Positions 25,601 to 34,029 of a stretch of 64,000 nt of DNA are shown piece by piece. Every line of letters starts with the position of its first letter. Position 1 is the first letter of the stretch. The notes beneath the pieces are model-generated. The model had not been told where the DNA came from, did not search any database, and was given only the letters and a program-made list of their open reading frames with translations. This stretch comes from Flavimobilis rhizosphaerae (GTDB lineage Bacteria > Actinomycetota > Actinomycetes > Actinomycetales > Cellulomonadaceae): the NCBI RefSeq assembly GCF_014852685.1, contig NZ_JACZDF010000007.1, positions 124,001-188,000 of the forward strand, read 5' to 3'. Position numbers and translations under genes: made by a program.

Positions 25601-26818
25601 ATGTCTGTACGTCGTGTTGCCCTTCTGACGGCCGGCGGCTTCGCCCCGTGCCTCTCCTCCGCGGTCGGAGGGCTGATCGAGCGCTACAACGAGCTCGACC
25701 CGTCGATCGAGATCATCGCGTACCAGCACGGCTACCACGGCCTGCTCCGCGGCGACAAGATCGTCGTCGACGCCGAGGGCCGCGCCAAGGCCGGAGTTCT
25801 GCACCGCTTCGGCGGCTCGCCGATCGGCAACTCGCGCGTCAAGCTCACGAACGCGAAGGACTGCGTCAAGCGCGGTCTCGTCCAGGAGGGTGAGGACCCG
25901 CTCAAGGTTGCCGCCGAGCAGCTCAAGTCCGACGGTGTCGACGTCCTCCACACGATCGGTGGCGACGACACCAACACGACCGCCGCCGACCTCGCTGCGT
26001 ACCTCCACGAGAACGACTACGAGCTCACCGTCGTCGGCCTGCCCAAGACGATCGACAACGACGTCATCCCGATCAAGCAGTCGCTCGGGGCGTGGACCGC
26101 TGCCGAGGAGGCCGCGCAGTTCGCGTTCAACGTCATCGGCGAGCACCGCTCGGGCCCGCGCATGCTCATCGTCCACGAGGTCATGGGTCGCCACTGCGGC
26201 TGGCTCACCGCCGCCGCTGCAGCCGAGTACCGCAAGCACCTCGACACGCTCGAGTGGGTGCCGAGCCTCGGCCTCACCCGTGAGCGCTGGGACATCGACG
26301 CTGTCTTCGTCCCGGAGATGAAGATCGACATCGCCGCCGAGGCCGAGCGCCTCAAGGCCGTCATGGACGCCAAGGGCAACGTCAACATCTTCCTCTCGGA
26401 GGGCGCGGGCATGCACGAGATCGTCGAGCAGCTCGAGGCCGCCGGTGAGACCGTCGAGCGCGACCCCTTCGGTCACGTCAAGCTCGACACGATCAACCCG
26501 GGCGCCTGGTTCGCCAAGCAGTTCGCCGAGCGTCTCGGCGCCGAGAAGGTCATGGTCCAGAAGTCGGGCTACTACTCGCGTGCCGCCGCGGCCAACGCCG
26601 AGGACCTGCGCCTCATCAAGTCGATGACGGACTACGCCGTCGACGCCGCCCTCCGCGGCGAGTCGGGTGTCGTCGGCCACGACGAGGAGAACGGCGACGT
26701 CCTCACGGCCATCGCCTTCCCGCGCATCGCCGGCGGCAAGGCCTTCGACGTCTCCCAGCCGTGGTTCGGCGAGCTCCTCGCCGGTATCGGCCAGGACCTG
26801 GTGCCTGCCCAGGCATGA
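25601..26818 (+). CDS. pfp: Pyrophosphate-type 6-phosphofructokinase
   Basis: A 405-residue phosphofructokinase of the long PPi-dependent type, close in length to the Propionibacterium freudenreichii enzyme. GGDDTNTTAADLA has Asp where ATP-dependent enzymes have Gly in the GGDGS loop, and PKTIDNDVIP has the Lys found in PPi users. MGRHCGWLTAAAA is the fructose-6-phosphate loop. Use of PPi is inferred from these residues. The ATG at 25601 has GAGAGG upstream. A TAGACT box at the end of plsC (25475-25480) could be its promoter. The stop overlaps the next start by four bases (ATGA). Confidence 0.9.
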   Translation: MSVRRVALLTAGGFAPCLSSAVGGLIERYNELDPSIEIIAYQHGYHGLLRGDKIVVDAEGRAKAGVLHRFGGSPIGNSRVKLTNAKDCVKRGLVQEGEDPLKVAAEQLKSDGVDVLHTIGGDDTNTTAADLAAYLHENDYELTVVGLPKTIDNDVIPIKQSLGAWTAAEEAAQFAFNVIGEHRSGPRMLIVHEVMGRHCGWLTAAAAAEYRKHLDTLEWVPSLGLTRERWDIDAVFVPEMKIDIAAEAERLKAVMDAKGNVNIFLSEGAGMHEIVEQLEAAGETVERDPFGHVKLDTINPGAWFAKQFAERLGAEKVMVQKSGYYSRAAAANAEDLRLIKSMTDYAVDAALRGESGVVGHDEENGDVLTAIAFPRIAGGKAFDVSQPWFGELLAGIGQDLVPAQA

Positions 26819-28161
26819 CGACGACGGCGCACGACGAGGTGGTGGAGGGGCTCGACCACTTTCGCTCGCTGACTGCCAAGCAGCAGCCCACCTGGCCCGA
26901 CGCGGACGCGTTGGGCCAGGTGGCTGCGCGCCTGGCCGAGGCCGCCCCCCTCGTCGTGCCCGCCGAGGCCGACCTGCTCACGGAGCGTCTCGCGGCGGCC
27001 GGCCGCGGCGACGCGTTCCTCCTCCAGGGAGGTGACTGCGCCGAGACGTTCGCCGAGGCGCAGGCCGACCGCATCCGCAACAAGATCCGCACCATCCTCC
27101 AGATGGCTGTCATCCTCACGCACGGCGCGAGCATGCCCGTCGTGAAGATGGGGCGGATGGCCGGGCAGTACGCGAAGCCGCGCTCGTCGAACGACGAGAC
27201 TCGGGACGGTGTGACGCTCCCTGCGTACCGCGGCGACATGGTCAACGGGCACGACTTCACCGAGGCCGCCCGGATCCCCGACCCGCAGCGGCTCCTCGAC
27301 GGCTACCAGATCTCGGCCGCGACGATCAACGTCGTCCGCGCCTACACGCGCGGGGGTTCAGCCGACCTGCGGCGCGTGCACGAGTGGAACCGCGGTTTCA
27401 TGCGGAACCCCGCGTACGCGCGCTACGAGTCGACGGCCGCGGAGATCGACCGCGCGCTACGCTTCATGGAGGCGTGCGGCGCCGACTTCGACGCCCTGCG
27501 CACGGTCGAGTTCTTCGTCTCGCACGAGGGGCTGCTCCTCGACTACGAGCGCGCGCTCACGCGCGTCGACGCCCGGACGGGCGAGGCCTACGACACCTCG
27601 GGCCACTTCCTGTGGATCGGCGAGCGCACCCGCGACCTCGACGGCGCGCACGTCGAGTTCCTCTCGCGCGTCGCCAACCCCATCGGCGTCAAGCTCGGCC
27701 CGACGACCTCGCCCGCGGACGCGATCGCGCTCGTCGAGAAGCTCAACCCGACCGGTCGTCCGGGACGGCTCACGTTCATCACGCGCATGGGCGCAGGACG
27801 TATCCGCGAGGCACTGCCCTCGATCGTCGCGGCGGTCCGTGACCACGGCAGCCCCGTCACCTGGGTGACGGACCCCATGCACGGCAACACCATCACGTCG
27901 GGCACGGGGTACAAGACCCGTCGTTTCGAGGACGTGCTCGACGAGGTGAGCGGCTTCTTCGAGGTGCACCGAGCGCTCGGCACCGTCCCTGGCGGCCTCC
28001 ACGTGGAGCTCACCGGTGACGACGTCACGGAGGTCCTCGGCGGCTCTGAGGAGATCGACGACGAGGGCCTCGCGGCCCGCTACGAGACGCTCGTCGACCC
28101 GCGGCTCAACCACCAGCAGTCGCTCGAGATGGCCTTCCAGGTCGCCGAGATGCTGCGCTGA
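26815..28161 (+). CDS. aroG: DAHP synthase, class II (plant type)
   Basis: A 448-residue enzyme joining phosphoenolpyruvate and erythrose 4-phosphate, the first step of aromatic amino acid synthesis. It has the class II marks LLQGGDCAETFAEA, VVKMGRMAGQYAKPRS, FVSHEGLLLDYERAL and WVTDPMHGNT. The family is related to Rv2178c. Translation is coupled to the phosphofructokinase by an ATGA overlap, so an enzyme that controls glycolytic flux and the enzyme that draws PEP into the shikimate pathway are made together. A strong hairpin follows. Confidence 0.96.
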   Translation: MTTTAHDEVVEGLDHFRSLTAKQQPTWPDADALGQVAARLAEAAPLVVPAEADLLTERLAAAGRGDAFLLQGGDCAETFAEAQADRIRNKIRTILQMAVILTHGASMPVVKMGRMAGQYAKPRSSNDETRDGVTLPAYRGDMVNGHDFTEAARIPDPQRLLDGYQISAATINVVRAYTRGGSADLRRVHEWNRGFMRNPAYARYESTAAEIDRALRFMEACGADFDALRTVEFFVSHEGLLLDYERALTRVDARTGEAYDTSGHFLWIGERTRDLDGAHVEFLSRVANPIGVKLGPTTSPADAIALVEKLNPTGRPGRLTFITRMGAGRIREALPSIVAAVRDHGSPVTWVTDPMHGNTITSGTGYKTRRFEDVLDEVSGFFEVHRALGTVPGGLHVELTGDDVTEVLGGSEEIDDEGLAARYETLVDPRLNHQQSLEMAFQVAEMLR

Positions 28162-28170
28162 CACGCAACC

Positions 28171-28214
28171 GACACGGAAGGGCTCCGACCACACGGTCGG
28201 AGCCCTTCCGTGTC
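28171..28214. terminator. 20-bp perfect hairpin between aroG and the kinase
   Basis: Arms 28171-28190 and 28195-28214 with loop ACAC, between convergent genes. Confidence 0.87.
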
Positions 28215-28225
28215 TGACGGGGGCG

Positions 28226-30280
28226 TCAGACGACGGTGATCGAGACCGTCGACCCCTTGGGGATCTTGTCGCCGGGGTCCACGCTCTGGAAGCGCACGAT
28301 GTTGAGGAGACCGCCCCACTGCTTCTTGACGTCGGGGACGAAGCCCGCCTTACGCAAGATCTCCTCAGCGTCCGCCGCCGACTTCCCGACGACGCCCGGC
28401 ACCTCGACGAGCGGCGGGCCCTTGGAGACGACGATCGTCACCGTGTCGGTGCGGTGCGCTGCGCTCGAGGCCTCGGGCGTCTGGGAGATGACGGCGCCCT
28501 CGGGGACCGTCTCGGAGAACTCCTTGGTGACCTTGACCTTGAGGCCGACGCTCTTGAGCGTCGCGGACGCGTTCTTGCTCTGCGACCCGACGACCTGGGG
28601 GACAGTCACCGGCGCAGGGCCGTCGGAGACCGTGAGGGTGACAGGCGTCGAATGCGGAACCTCCGTGCCTTCCTCCTGGTCGACGGACATGACCTCGCCC
28701 GCGGGGACCTTGTCGTCGTGGACGAGGACGTCCGGCGCGGCCTCGAGTCTCGCCTCCGCGAGGCGCGCGTGCGCCTGCTCGGCCGTCGCCCCCACGAGGT
28801 CGTCCGGGACCGTGAGCATGAGGATGCCGAGCGACACGACGAGCCGGACCGTGCCTTCCTTGTGGATCTCCTCGCCCTCCCGCGGTTCGACGCTCACGAC
28901 CGAGCCCGCGGGTACGTCGTCGTCGTGGACCGCCTGCGAGGTGTCGGCGTGGAGCCCGAGCGTCGCGAGCGCGTTCGTCGCGGCCTCGGCCTCCGCCCCG
29001 ACGAGACCCGAGGGGACAGTCGTGTAGGCACCAGGCCCCCACGTCGCCCACCAGAGGGTCGCCCCACCCGCCAGCGCGGCGACGAGGACGACGACGAGCG
29101 TTGCGACGAGCGCGCGGCGTCGCCGCCGGGCACGCAGTGCAGGACCGACGGTGTCGACGGGGGCGACGGCCCCCGTGCCGATCGGCAGGGCGATCGTCGT
29201 CCCGGAACCCACGAGACCGAGCGCCTCCGTGCGGTCGTCGTCCTCCTCAGGGCTTGGCGCCGAGACGGGAGAGCTGGCGGAACCCGCGGACCCAGGAGTC
29301 TCGGCCGAGCCCTCCGCACCCGGGGGTGGAGGCACCGGGGGGAGCTGCGGCTCGTCGTCGTCCGTGGCCTCGGGCTCTGGGGTCTCCGCGAGGGGAACCT
29401 CGTGGCGGAGCGCGAGGTCCTCGGGGGTGAGGGCGCCACGCGTGCGCCGCAGCAGGTCGAGGGCCGCCGCCGCGTCGGGCGGACGGTTCTCGGCGTCGCG
29501 CGCCGCGAACGCCGCGACGAGCTCGTCGATCTCGGTGGGCATGTCCGTCGCGACGTCGGAGACGTCAGGGACGTCGACGTTGACGTGCCGGTAGGCGACC
29601 TGGATGGGCGTCGCGCCCGTGTGCGGCTGCGCGCCCGTGAGCATCTCGTGGAGGAGGATGCCCACCGCGTAGACGTCGGTCCGGGCGTCGCACGCGCCCG
29701 TGAGGATGATCTCGGGCGCAAGGTACGCGACGGTGCCGAACACCGTGCCGGTCGCCGTCGACGTCACCTCGGTGACCGCGCGTGCGAGCCCGAAGTCGGC
29801 AACCTTGACGCGTCCCTCCTCCGAGATGAGGACGTTCTCCGGCTTGATGTCGCGGTGCACGAGACCGGTGCGGTGCGCGGCTGTCAGCGCGTCGAGGACG
29901 GCCTCGGCGATGTCGAGCGCCTCGCCGACCGGGAGCGTCCCCTGCTCCCGCAGGCGTCGGCGCAGCGTCGAGCCGTCGATGAGTTCCATCGTGAGGTAGC
30001 TCGTGTCACCGTCGACGCCCTGGTCGAAGACGGCGACGAGCCCCGGGTGCGCGAGCCGGGCTGCGGCACGCGCCTCGCGGCGGAAGCGCGAGACGAAGTC
30101 CGCACCCTCGGCGCCGTCGGCGAGATGCGGGTGCATGACCTTGAGCGCGACCTCCCGGTCGAGCCTGCGGTCGACCGCCCGGTAGACCGTCGCCATACCG
30201 CCCCGGGCGATCCGCGACACGACGAGGTAGCGGCCGTCGACGAGACGGCCGACGAGCGGATCGGTCAGGGTGGCTCCCAC
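28226..30280 (-). CDS. PASTA-domain Ser/Thr protein kinase (PknL-like)
   Basis: A 684-residue receptor kinase. The N-terminal kinase domain (about residues 17-275) has the Gly-rich loop IARGGMATVYRA, catalytic loop VHRDIKPENVL, DFG in VADFGLARAV and APE in YLAPEII, with a Thr/Ser-rich activation loop. A disordered Pro/Glu linker leads to one membrane helix (about 390-412). Four extracellular PASTA repeats follow, starting near YTTVPSGLVG, LTVPDDLVG, VTVPQVVG and VEVPGVVG, which in this family sense muropeptides or lipid II. It faces an Rv2175c-like gene, the known PknL substrate, in the Rv2175c-Rv2176 arrangement. The GTG start follows a TAGACT box. Confidence 0.93.
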   Translation of the reverse strand: MGATLTDPLVGRLVDGRYLVVSRIARGGMATVYRAVDRRLDREVALKVMHPHLADGAEGADFVSRFRREARAAARLAHPGLVAVFDQGVDGDTSYLTMELIDGSTLRRRLREQGTLPVGEALDIAEAVLDALTAAHRTGLVHRDIKPENVLISEEGRVKVADFGLARAVTEVTSTATGTVFGTVAYLAPEIILTGACDARTDVYAVGILLHEMLTGAQPHTGATPIQVAYRHVNVDVPDVSDVATDMPTEIDELVAAFAARDAENRPPDAAAALDLLRRTRGALTPEDLALRHEVPLAETPEPEATDDDEPQLPPVPPPPGAEGSAETPGSAGSASSPVSAPSPEEDDDRTEALGLVGSGTTIALPIGTGAVAPVDTVGPALRARRRRRALVATLVVVLVAALAGGATLWWATWGPGAYTTVPSGLVGAEAEAATNALATLGLHADTSQAVHDDDVPAGSVVSVEPREGEEIHKEGTVRLVVSLGILMLTVPDDLVGATAEQAHARLAEARLEAAPDVLVHDDKVPAGEVMSVDQEEGTEVPHSTPVTLTVSDGPAPVTVPQVVGSQSKNASATLKSVGLKVKVTKEFSETVPEGAVISQTPEASSAAHRTDTVTIVVSKGPPLVEVPGVVGKSAADAEEILRKAGFVPDVKKQWGGLLNIVRFQSVDPGDKIPKGSTVSITVV

Positions 30281-30287
30281 GGTGGCG

Positions 30288-30293
30288 AGTCTA
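30288..30293 (-). promoter_or_regulatory. -10 box of the kinase gene, leaderless start
   Basis: TAGACT on the minus strand with seven bases to the GTG at 30280. Confidence 0.55.
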
Positions 30294-30367
30294 CGGTGGG
30301 CGGCACGTCCGGGACGTGTGGGCGCGCCCGATGTCTACCGGGTGATCGTCGAGGCTTCACACAGGAC

Positions 30368-30373
30368 TACCGT
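30368..30373 (+). promoter_or_regulatory. -10 box of the Rv2175c-like gene, leaderless start
   Basis: TACCGT with six bases to the ATG at 30380. It lies 75 bases from the divergent kinase -10 box. Confidence 0.5.
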
Positions 30374-30379
30374 GGACCC

Positions 30380-30778
30380 ATGACTGACACCACCAGCCCG
30401 GGGGAGTGGCTCACGCTCCCGGACGTCGCCGAGCTCCTCGGGACCGACGTCTCCAAGGTTCGCGGCATGCTGCACGACCGGGTCATCATCGCGGTGCGCC
30501 GCGGCGAGAACCCCGTCAAGCGCGTCCCCGCCGACTTCTTCGTCCCGCGACACCTCCAGAACCCCGCGGACCGGCGTCAGCCCGTCGAGGGGGAGCGGCC
30601 CGTGCCGCTGCCGTCGCTCCAGGGGACGATCGCGCTGCTCGCTGACCTGCGCTTCGACGACGAGGCGATCGTCGACTGGCTCCTCGCCGACAACGACGAG
30701 ATCGGCACCTCGCCGCTCGCAGCCCTCCGCGAGGGGCGCAAGTCCGAGGTCCGGAGGGTCGCTCAGGCGCTCCTCTGA
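30380..30778 (+). CDS. Rv2175c-family DNA-binding protein
   Basis: A 132-residue protein with an N-terminal winged HTH (EWLTLPDVAELLGTDVSKVR) followed by the segment ADFFVPRHLQNP and a C-terminal LRFDDEAIVDWLLADNDEIG region, the layout of Mycobacterium Rv2175c, a DNA-binding protein phosphorylated by PknL on an N-terminal Thr. The Thr/Ser-rich N-terminus (MTDTTSPGEW) could hold that site here. Being divergent from the PASTA kinase supports a kinase-regulator pair. Confidence 0.88.
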   Translation: MTDTTSPGEWLTLPDVAELLGTDVSKVRGMLHDRVIIAVRRGENPVKRVPADFFVPRHLQNPADRRQPVEGERPVPLPSLQGTIALLADLRFDDEAIVDWLLADNDEIGTSPLAALREGRKSEVRRVAQALL

Positions 30779-30809
30779 GAAGGAGCGTCACGCTGACCGA
30801 CAGCTTCCT

Positions 30810-30845
30810 GAGGGGTGGGACCACGACCGTGTGGCTCCACCCCTC
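30810..30845. terminator. Interrupted hairpin between convergent genes
   Basis: Outer arms GAGGGGTGG (30810-30818) and CCACCCCTC (30837-30845) with an inner CCAC/GTGG stem, between the Rv2175c-like gene and the polyprenyl synthetase. Confidence 0.7.
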
Positions 30846-30852
30846 GGGCGTG

Positions 30853-31953
30853 TCAGGCCGAGCGCTCGATCGCGGCGTAGCCGAGGGCACGGAGCATCGT
30901 GGCACCCTCGCCCTCGAGGTCGAGCGCGTCGAGCGCGGCGAACGCCTCGTCCGCGAGCTCGTCGACGAGCTTCTCGACGCCGTCGAGCGCGCCCGTGCGG
31001 ACGAAGATCTCGCGCAGGTCGTTGATCTCCTCGTCCGTGAGCTCGGGCGAGCCGACGAGGCCGCGCACGAGCGCGGCCTCCGCCGGCGTCGCCCCGCCGA
31101 GCGCGCGCGCGAGCAGCACGGTGCGCTTGCCCTCACGCAGGTCGTCGCCCGCGGGCTTACCCGTCGTCGCGGGGTCGCCGAACACGCCGAGGATGTCGTC
31201 ACGCAGCTGGAAGGCCTCGCCGAGCGGGAGCCCGAAGCGGCGGACCCCGGCGAGCGTCTCCTCGTCGGCGCCCGCGGACGCGGCGCCGAGGCTCAGCGGG
31301 TGCTCGACCGAGTACCGCGCTGACTTCGCGCGGATGACGGCGCGCGCGCGTCGCTCGTCCTCGGCGGCGTCGTCGCTCCACGGCCGCACCTGCGAGAGCA
31401 CGTCGAGGTACTGCCCGAGCGTCACCTCGGCACGCATCGTGTCGAAGATCTCGCGCGTCGGGGACCCGACGCGCTCAGGAAGGTGCTCGAGCGCGGTGCT
31501 GAGCATGCGCTCGCAGCCTGCGAGCGCGAGGTCGCCGAGGAGGACCGCGGCCGAGAGCCCGAACTGGGCGGAGTCGCCGGGCCACCCACCGGCACGGTGG
31601 ACACGCGCGAAGTGCACGTGCGCGGTCGCATGCCCGCGCCGGGTGTCGGACTTGTCCATGAGGTCGTCGTGGAAGAGCGCGGCAGCCTGGAAGAGCTCGA
31701 GCGCGGCGCCGAGACGCAGCGCGCCCTCGGCCTCGCCGACGTCGGTCGTCAACGCGCGCCACGCCCAGTACGTGAAGGCCGCGCGGAGGCGCTTGCCGCC
31801 GCCGAGCAGGCGTCCCATCGCGTCGAAGAGGGGGACGACGTCGTCGCCGTGCTCGGCGACTGCGTCGTGGCGCGCGCCGGTGAGGTAGAGGTCGACGAGG
31901 TGGTCGACCCGGGAACGCACGTCATCACGGTCGACGAGGGCAGGGGTGCTCAT
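30853..31953 (-). CDS. Polyprenyl diphosphate synthase (IdsA type)
   Basis: A 366-residue trans-prenyltransferase that extends allylic diphosphates with isopentenyl diphosphate. LFHDDLMDKSDTRRGH is the first Asp-rich motif and QLRDDILGVFGD the second. Both are of the short DDxxD type, so chain length cannot be set with certainty; geranylgeranyl or longer products for quinone or carotenoid synthesis are possible. Mycobacterial idsA2 (Rv2173) is the positional match. The ATG lies six bases after a TAGGCT box. Confidence 0.92.
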   Translation of the reverse strand: MSTPALVDRDDVRSRVDHLVDLYLTGARHDAVAEHGDDVVPLFDAMGRLLGGGKRLRAAFTYWAWRALTTDVGEAEGALRLGAALELFQAAALFHDDLMDKSDTRRGHATAHVHFARVHRAGGWPGDSAQFGLSAAVLLGDLALAGCERMLSTALEHLPERVGSPTREIFDTMRAEVTLGQYLDVLSQVRPWSDDAAEDERRARAVIRAKSARYSVEHPLSLGAASAGADEETLAGVRRFGLPLGEAFQLRDDILGVFGDPATTGKPAGDDLREGKRTVLLARALGGATPAEAALVRGLVGSPELTDEEINDLREIFVRTGALDGVEKLVDELADEAFAALDALDLEGEGATMLRALGYAAIERSA

Positions 31954-31959
31954 GCGGGC

Positions 31960-31965
31960 AGCCTA
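31960..31965 (-). promoter_or_regulatory. -10 box of the polyprenyl synthase gene, leaderless start
   Basis: TAGGCT on the minus strand with six bases to the ATG at 31953. Confidence 0.5.
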
Positions 31966-32059
31966 TCGAGGTTGTCCCCAGGAGGGGGCCGCCCGCTGTC
32001 CGTCCACAGATGTGGGGGGATCGCGAGCGCGGGTCCGGCGGAGAGTGTGACCTGTCCCC

Positions 32060-33190
32060 ATGACCAACACGATCCGGGCTTCCGAGCCCTGCGAGCTCCT
32101 CGCCCTCGTCCCGTACCAGCTGGGCTTCGTGCCGCGCGACTCCGTCGTGCTCGTCGGCCTCCGAGGGCCCCGGCGACGCGTCGGCATGATGATCCGGACC
32201 GACGTCGCCGACGTCGCCCACCCCTTCGACGGACCCCAGCTCGCGCGCAACCTCGTCGCGGCAGCGGCGCGCGACGGGGCGTCGAGCGTCGTCGTCGTCC
32301 TCTACCGGGAGCAGGATCTCCGCGGCGGCGAGCACCTCGACGCCGAGGCGACCGAGGCGTTCGACGCGCTGCTCGAGGCGCTCGGCGACGCGCTCGAGAT
32401 CCGCGGGGTCGTCGCAGTCGGTACGCGGACTTATCACGAGGTCGAGCCGGACGGCACGCTCAGCACCGCGCGGCCCCTCGCGGACCTCGAGTCGACCGCC
32501 GTGGGAGCCCGCATGGTGTTCGACGGCGTCGCGGTGCTCGCCGACCGTGACGACCTCGGCCGGGTGCCCGTCGTCACGGCGGCCCACCGCCGGGCCGCCG
32601 CCCGTGCTGCCCGGGAGCACGCCCTGCCGTTGCCCGACGCCGAGGGCGGGAGCGGCGGCTGGCGTGCCCGCTCGCTCGCGGAGTGGCGCGGCGCGGTCCG
32701 GGCCGCTCAGCGGGACGCGTCGGCCCCGGGCACGGTGCGGGGGCGCCCCACGCGGTACGGCCGGATCGGCGAGGCGCTCGAGGACAAGAGGGTGAGGGAC
32801 GCGGTGCTCGTCACGCTCGTCCCCGGCACGGGCGACGTCGCCGAGATCTTCTGTGGGAGCGACGGGCGCGAGCGCACCGAGGACGTCGGGTTCGTCGTCC
32901 GCGTCATCGTGGACCCCGAGGTCGCGATCGCCCCGGACACCGCGCTCCTCGAGCCGGCCCGAGTCGTCCTCCGGCAGGTCGTCGCCCACCGTGACAACGG
33001 CTCGGCGCCCGCGCTCACGCTGCTCGGGCTCACGGCGTGGTGGACCGGGCACGGTGCCGAGGCAGCCGTGTGGGTCGACCGCGCGCTCGAGGTCGACCCG
33101 TTCCACTCGCTCGCGAGGCTCGTCCGCGAGGCGCTCGATGCCGGGCTCCCTCCGGGCTGGGTGCGGCGGGCGCGCGACGCAGGCCGCTGA
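32060..33190 (+). CDS. DUF4192 family protein
   Basis: A 376-residue cytosolic protein with the DUF4192 opening (ELLALVPYQLGFVPRDSVVL), a central LSTARPLADLESTAVGARMV segment and a C-terminal region ALTLLGLTAWWTGHGAEAAV with a TPR-like helix pair (VDRALEVDPFHSLARLVREA). The family is common in actinobacteria, often near rpoD, and has no established function. The ATG at 32060 is used; no clear ribosome site or TANNNT box precedes it, so the start is less certain than most. Confidence 0.85.
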   Translation: MTNTIRASEPCELLALVPYQLGFVPRDSVVLVGLRGPRRRVGMMIRTDVADVAHPFDGPQLARNLVAAAARDGASSVVVVLYREQDLRGGEHLDAEATEAFDALLEALGDALEIRGVVAVGTRTYHEVEPDGTLSTARPLADLESTAVGARMVFDGVAVLADRDDLGRVPVVTAAHRRAAARAAREHALPLPDAEGGSGGWRARSLAEWRGAVRAAQRDASAPGTVRGRPTRYGRIGEALEDKRVRDAVLVTLVPGTGDVAEIFCGSDGRERTEDVGFVVRVIVDPEVAIAPDTALLEPARVVLRQVVAHRDNGSAPALTLLGLTAWWTGHGAEAAVWVDRALEVDPFHSLARLVREALDAGLPPGWVRRARDAGR

Positions 33191-33352
33191 GGCGCGCGAC
33201 GAGCGGCTCGGGACCGGGGCGGCGTCCTCACGGGTGACGGGCGGGCCGTCGGGTGTCGCGGTGGGCGCGACGTCGTCGCGGTGTGGCCGACACCACGGCG
33301 CCGGTGCGTATCTCCGGGACCGACGGCACGAGTCACGGCGGTCACCGTCAGA

Positions 33353-33358
33353 TATCGT
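33353..33358 (+). promoter_or_regulatory. Candidate -10 box of the universal stress gene
   Basis: TATCGT about 48 bases before the ATG at 33406, giving a leader of about 40 bases that contains the AAAGGAG ribosome site. Confidence 0.35.
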
Positions 33359-33405
33359 CGGAACCCAACGGCGCGACACAGGGCGCCCGGCGCAAAGGAG
33401 CAACG

Positions 33406-33813
33406 ATGTCGGTCGTCGTCGGATACCAGTCCACCCCCGAAGGGGCGGCGGCGCTCAGCACGGCGAGGGACACCGCACGTTCCCGGGGGACGCGTCTCGT
33501 CGTCGTCGTGAGCGAGCGGGCAGACCGGGTCGACGCCGAGCGTGCCAGGGCGCGCGACGAGGACCTCGCGCGCGTCGCCGCCGACCTTGCCGGGGCAGGT
33601 GTCGACCATGAGGTACGGGTGCTCGAGGGGGCCGGCGACGTCGCGGACGACCTCGTCCATGTCGCCGAGGACACCGCCGCGACGCTCGTCGTCATCGGCC
33701 TCCGCCGGCGCAGCCCCACGGGCAAGCTCGTGCTCGGAGCGAACGCGCAGCGGGTCCTCCTCGACGCGCCGTGCCCCGTCCTCGCCGTCAAGCCGGACCC
33801 GACCCTTTCCTGA
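33406..33813 (+). CDS. Universal stress protein, single domain
   Basis: A 135-residue UspA-fold protein. It starts MSVVVGYQSTPEGAAAL, has a strand TAATLVVIGLRRRSPTGKLV followed by LGANAQRVLLDAPCPVLAVK. The ATP-binding G-x2-G-x9-G-S/T pattern is altered: the first Gly positions read GLRRRS and the last reads GANAQ, so nucleotide binding is doubtful. AAAGGAG lies six bases before the ATG. It is a single-gene unit between DUF4192 and rpoD. Confidence 0.85.
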   Translation: MSVVVGYQSTPEGAAALSTARDTARSRGTRLVVVVSERADRVDAERARARDEDLARVAADLAGAGVDHEVRVLEGAGDVADDLVHVAEDTAATLVVIGLRRRSPTGKLVLGANAQRVLLDAPCPVLAVKPDPTLS

Positions 33814-33939
33814 TCGCTCCCGAGAACGGGAACAAAGCAGGGTTCCCCGGGCGTTTAACGAGGCGTGCACAGCCCCTGGCGGCGTGACGGGCGACCGCGT
33901 CCGGGGCGTCGCCGGGGTCATCCGTGCGCGCGGTCCGAG

Positions 33940-33945
33940 TACAAT
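33940..33945 (+). promoter_or_regulatory. -10 box of rpoD
   Basis: TACAAT, the closest match to the consensus in the window, about 85 bases before the GTG at 34030, giving a leader of nearly 80 bases. Confidence 0.5.
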
Positions 33946-34029
33946 AGGGGGACCGTGCTCGTCCCGCGCCGCGAAGCTCATCCCGCGGTCGGCATCAAGC
34001 ACTCCTCGAGTTCTGCCGAAAGGTCATCT

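Noticed and set aside
33828-33847. GGGAAC...GTTCCC hairpin after the universal stress gene as a terminator
   Set aside because: The six-base stem is far shorter than the other terminators in this window.
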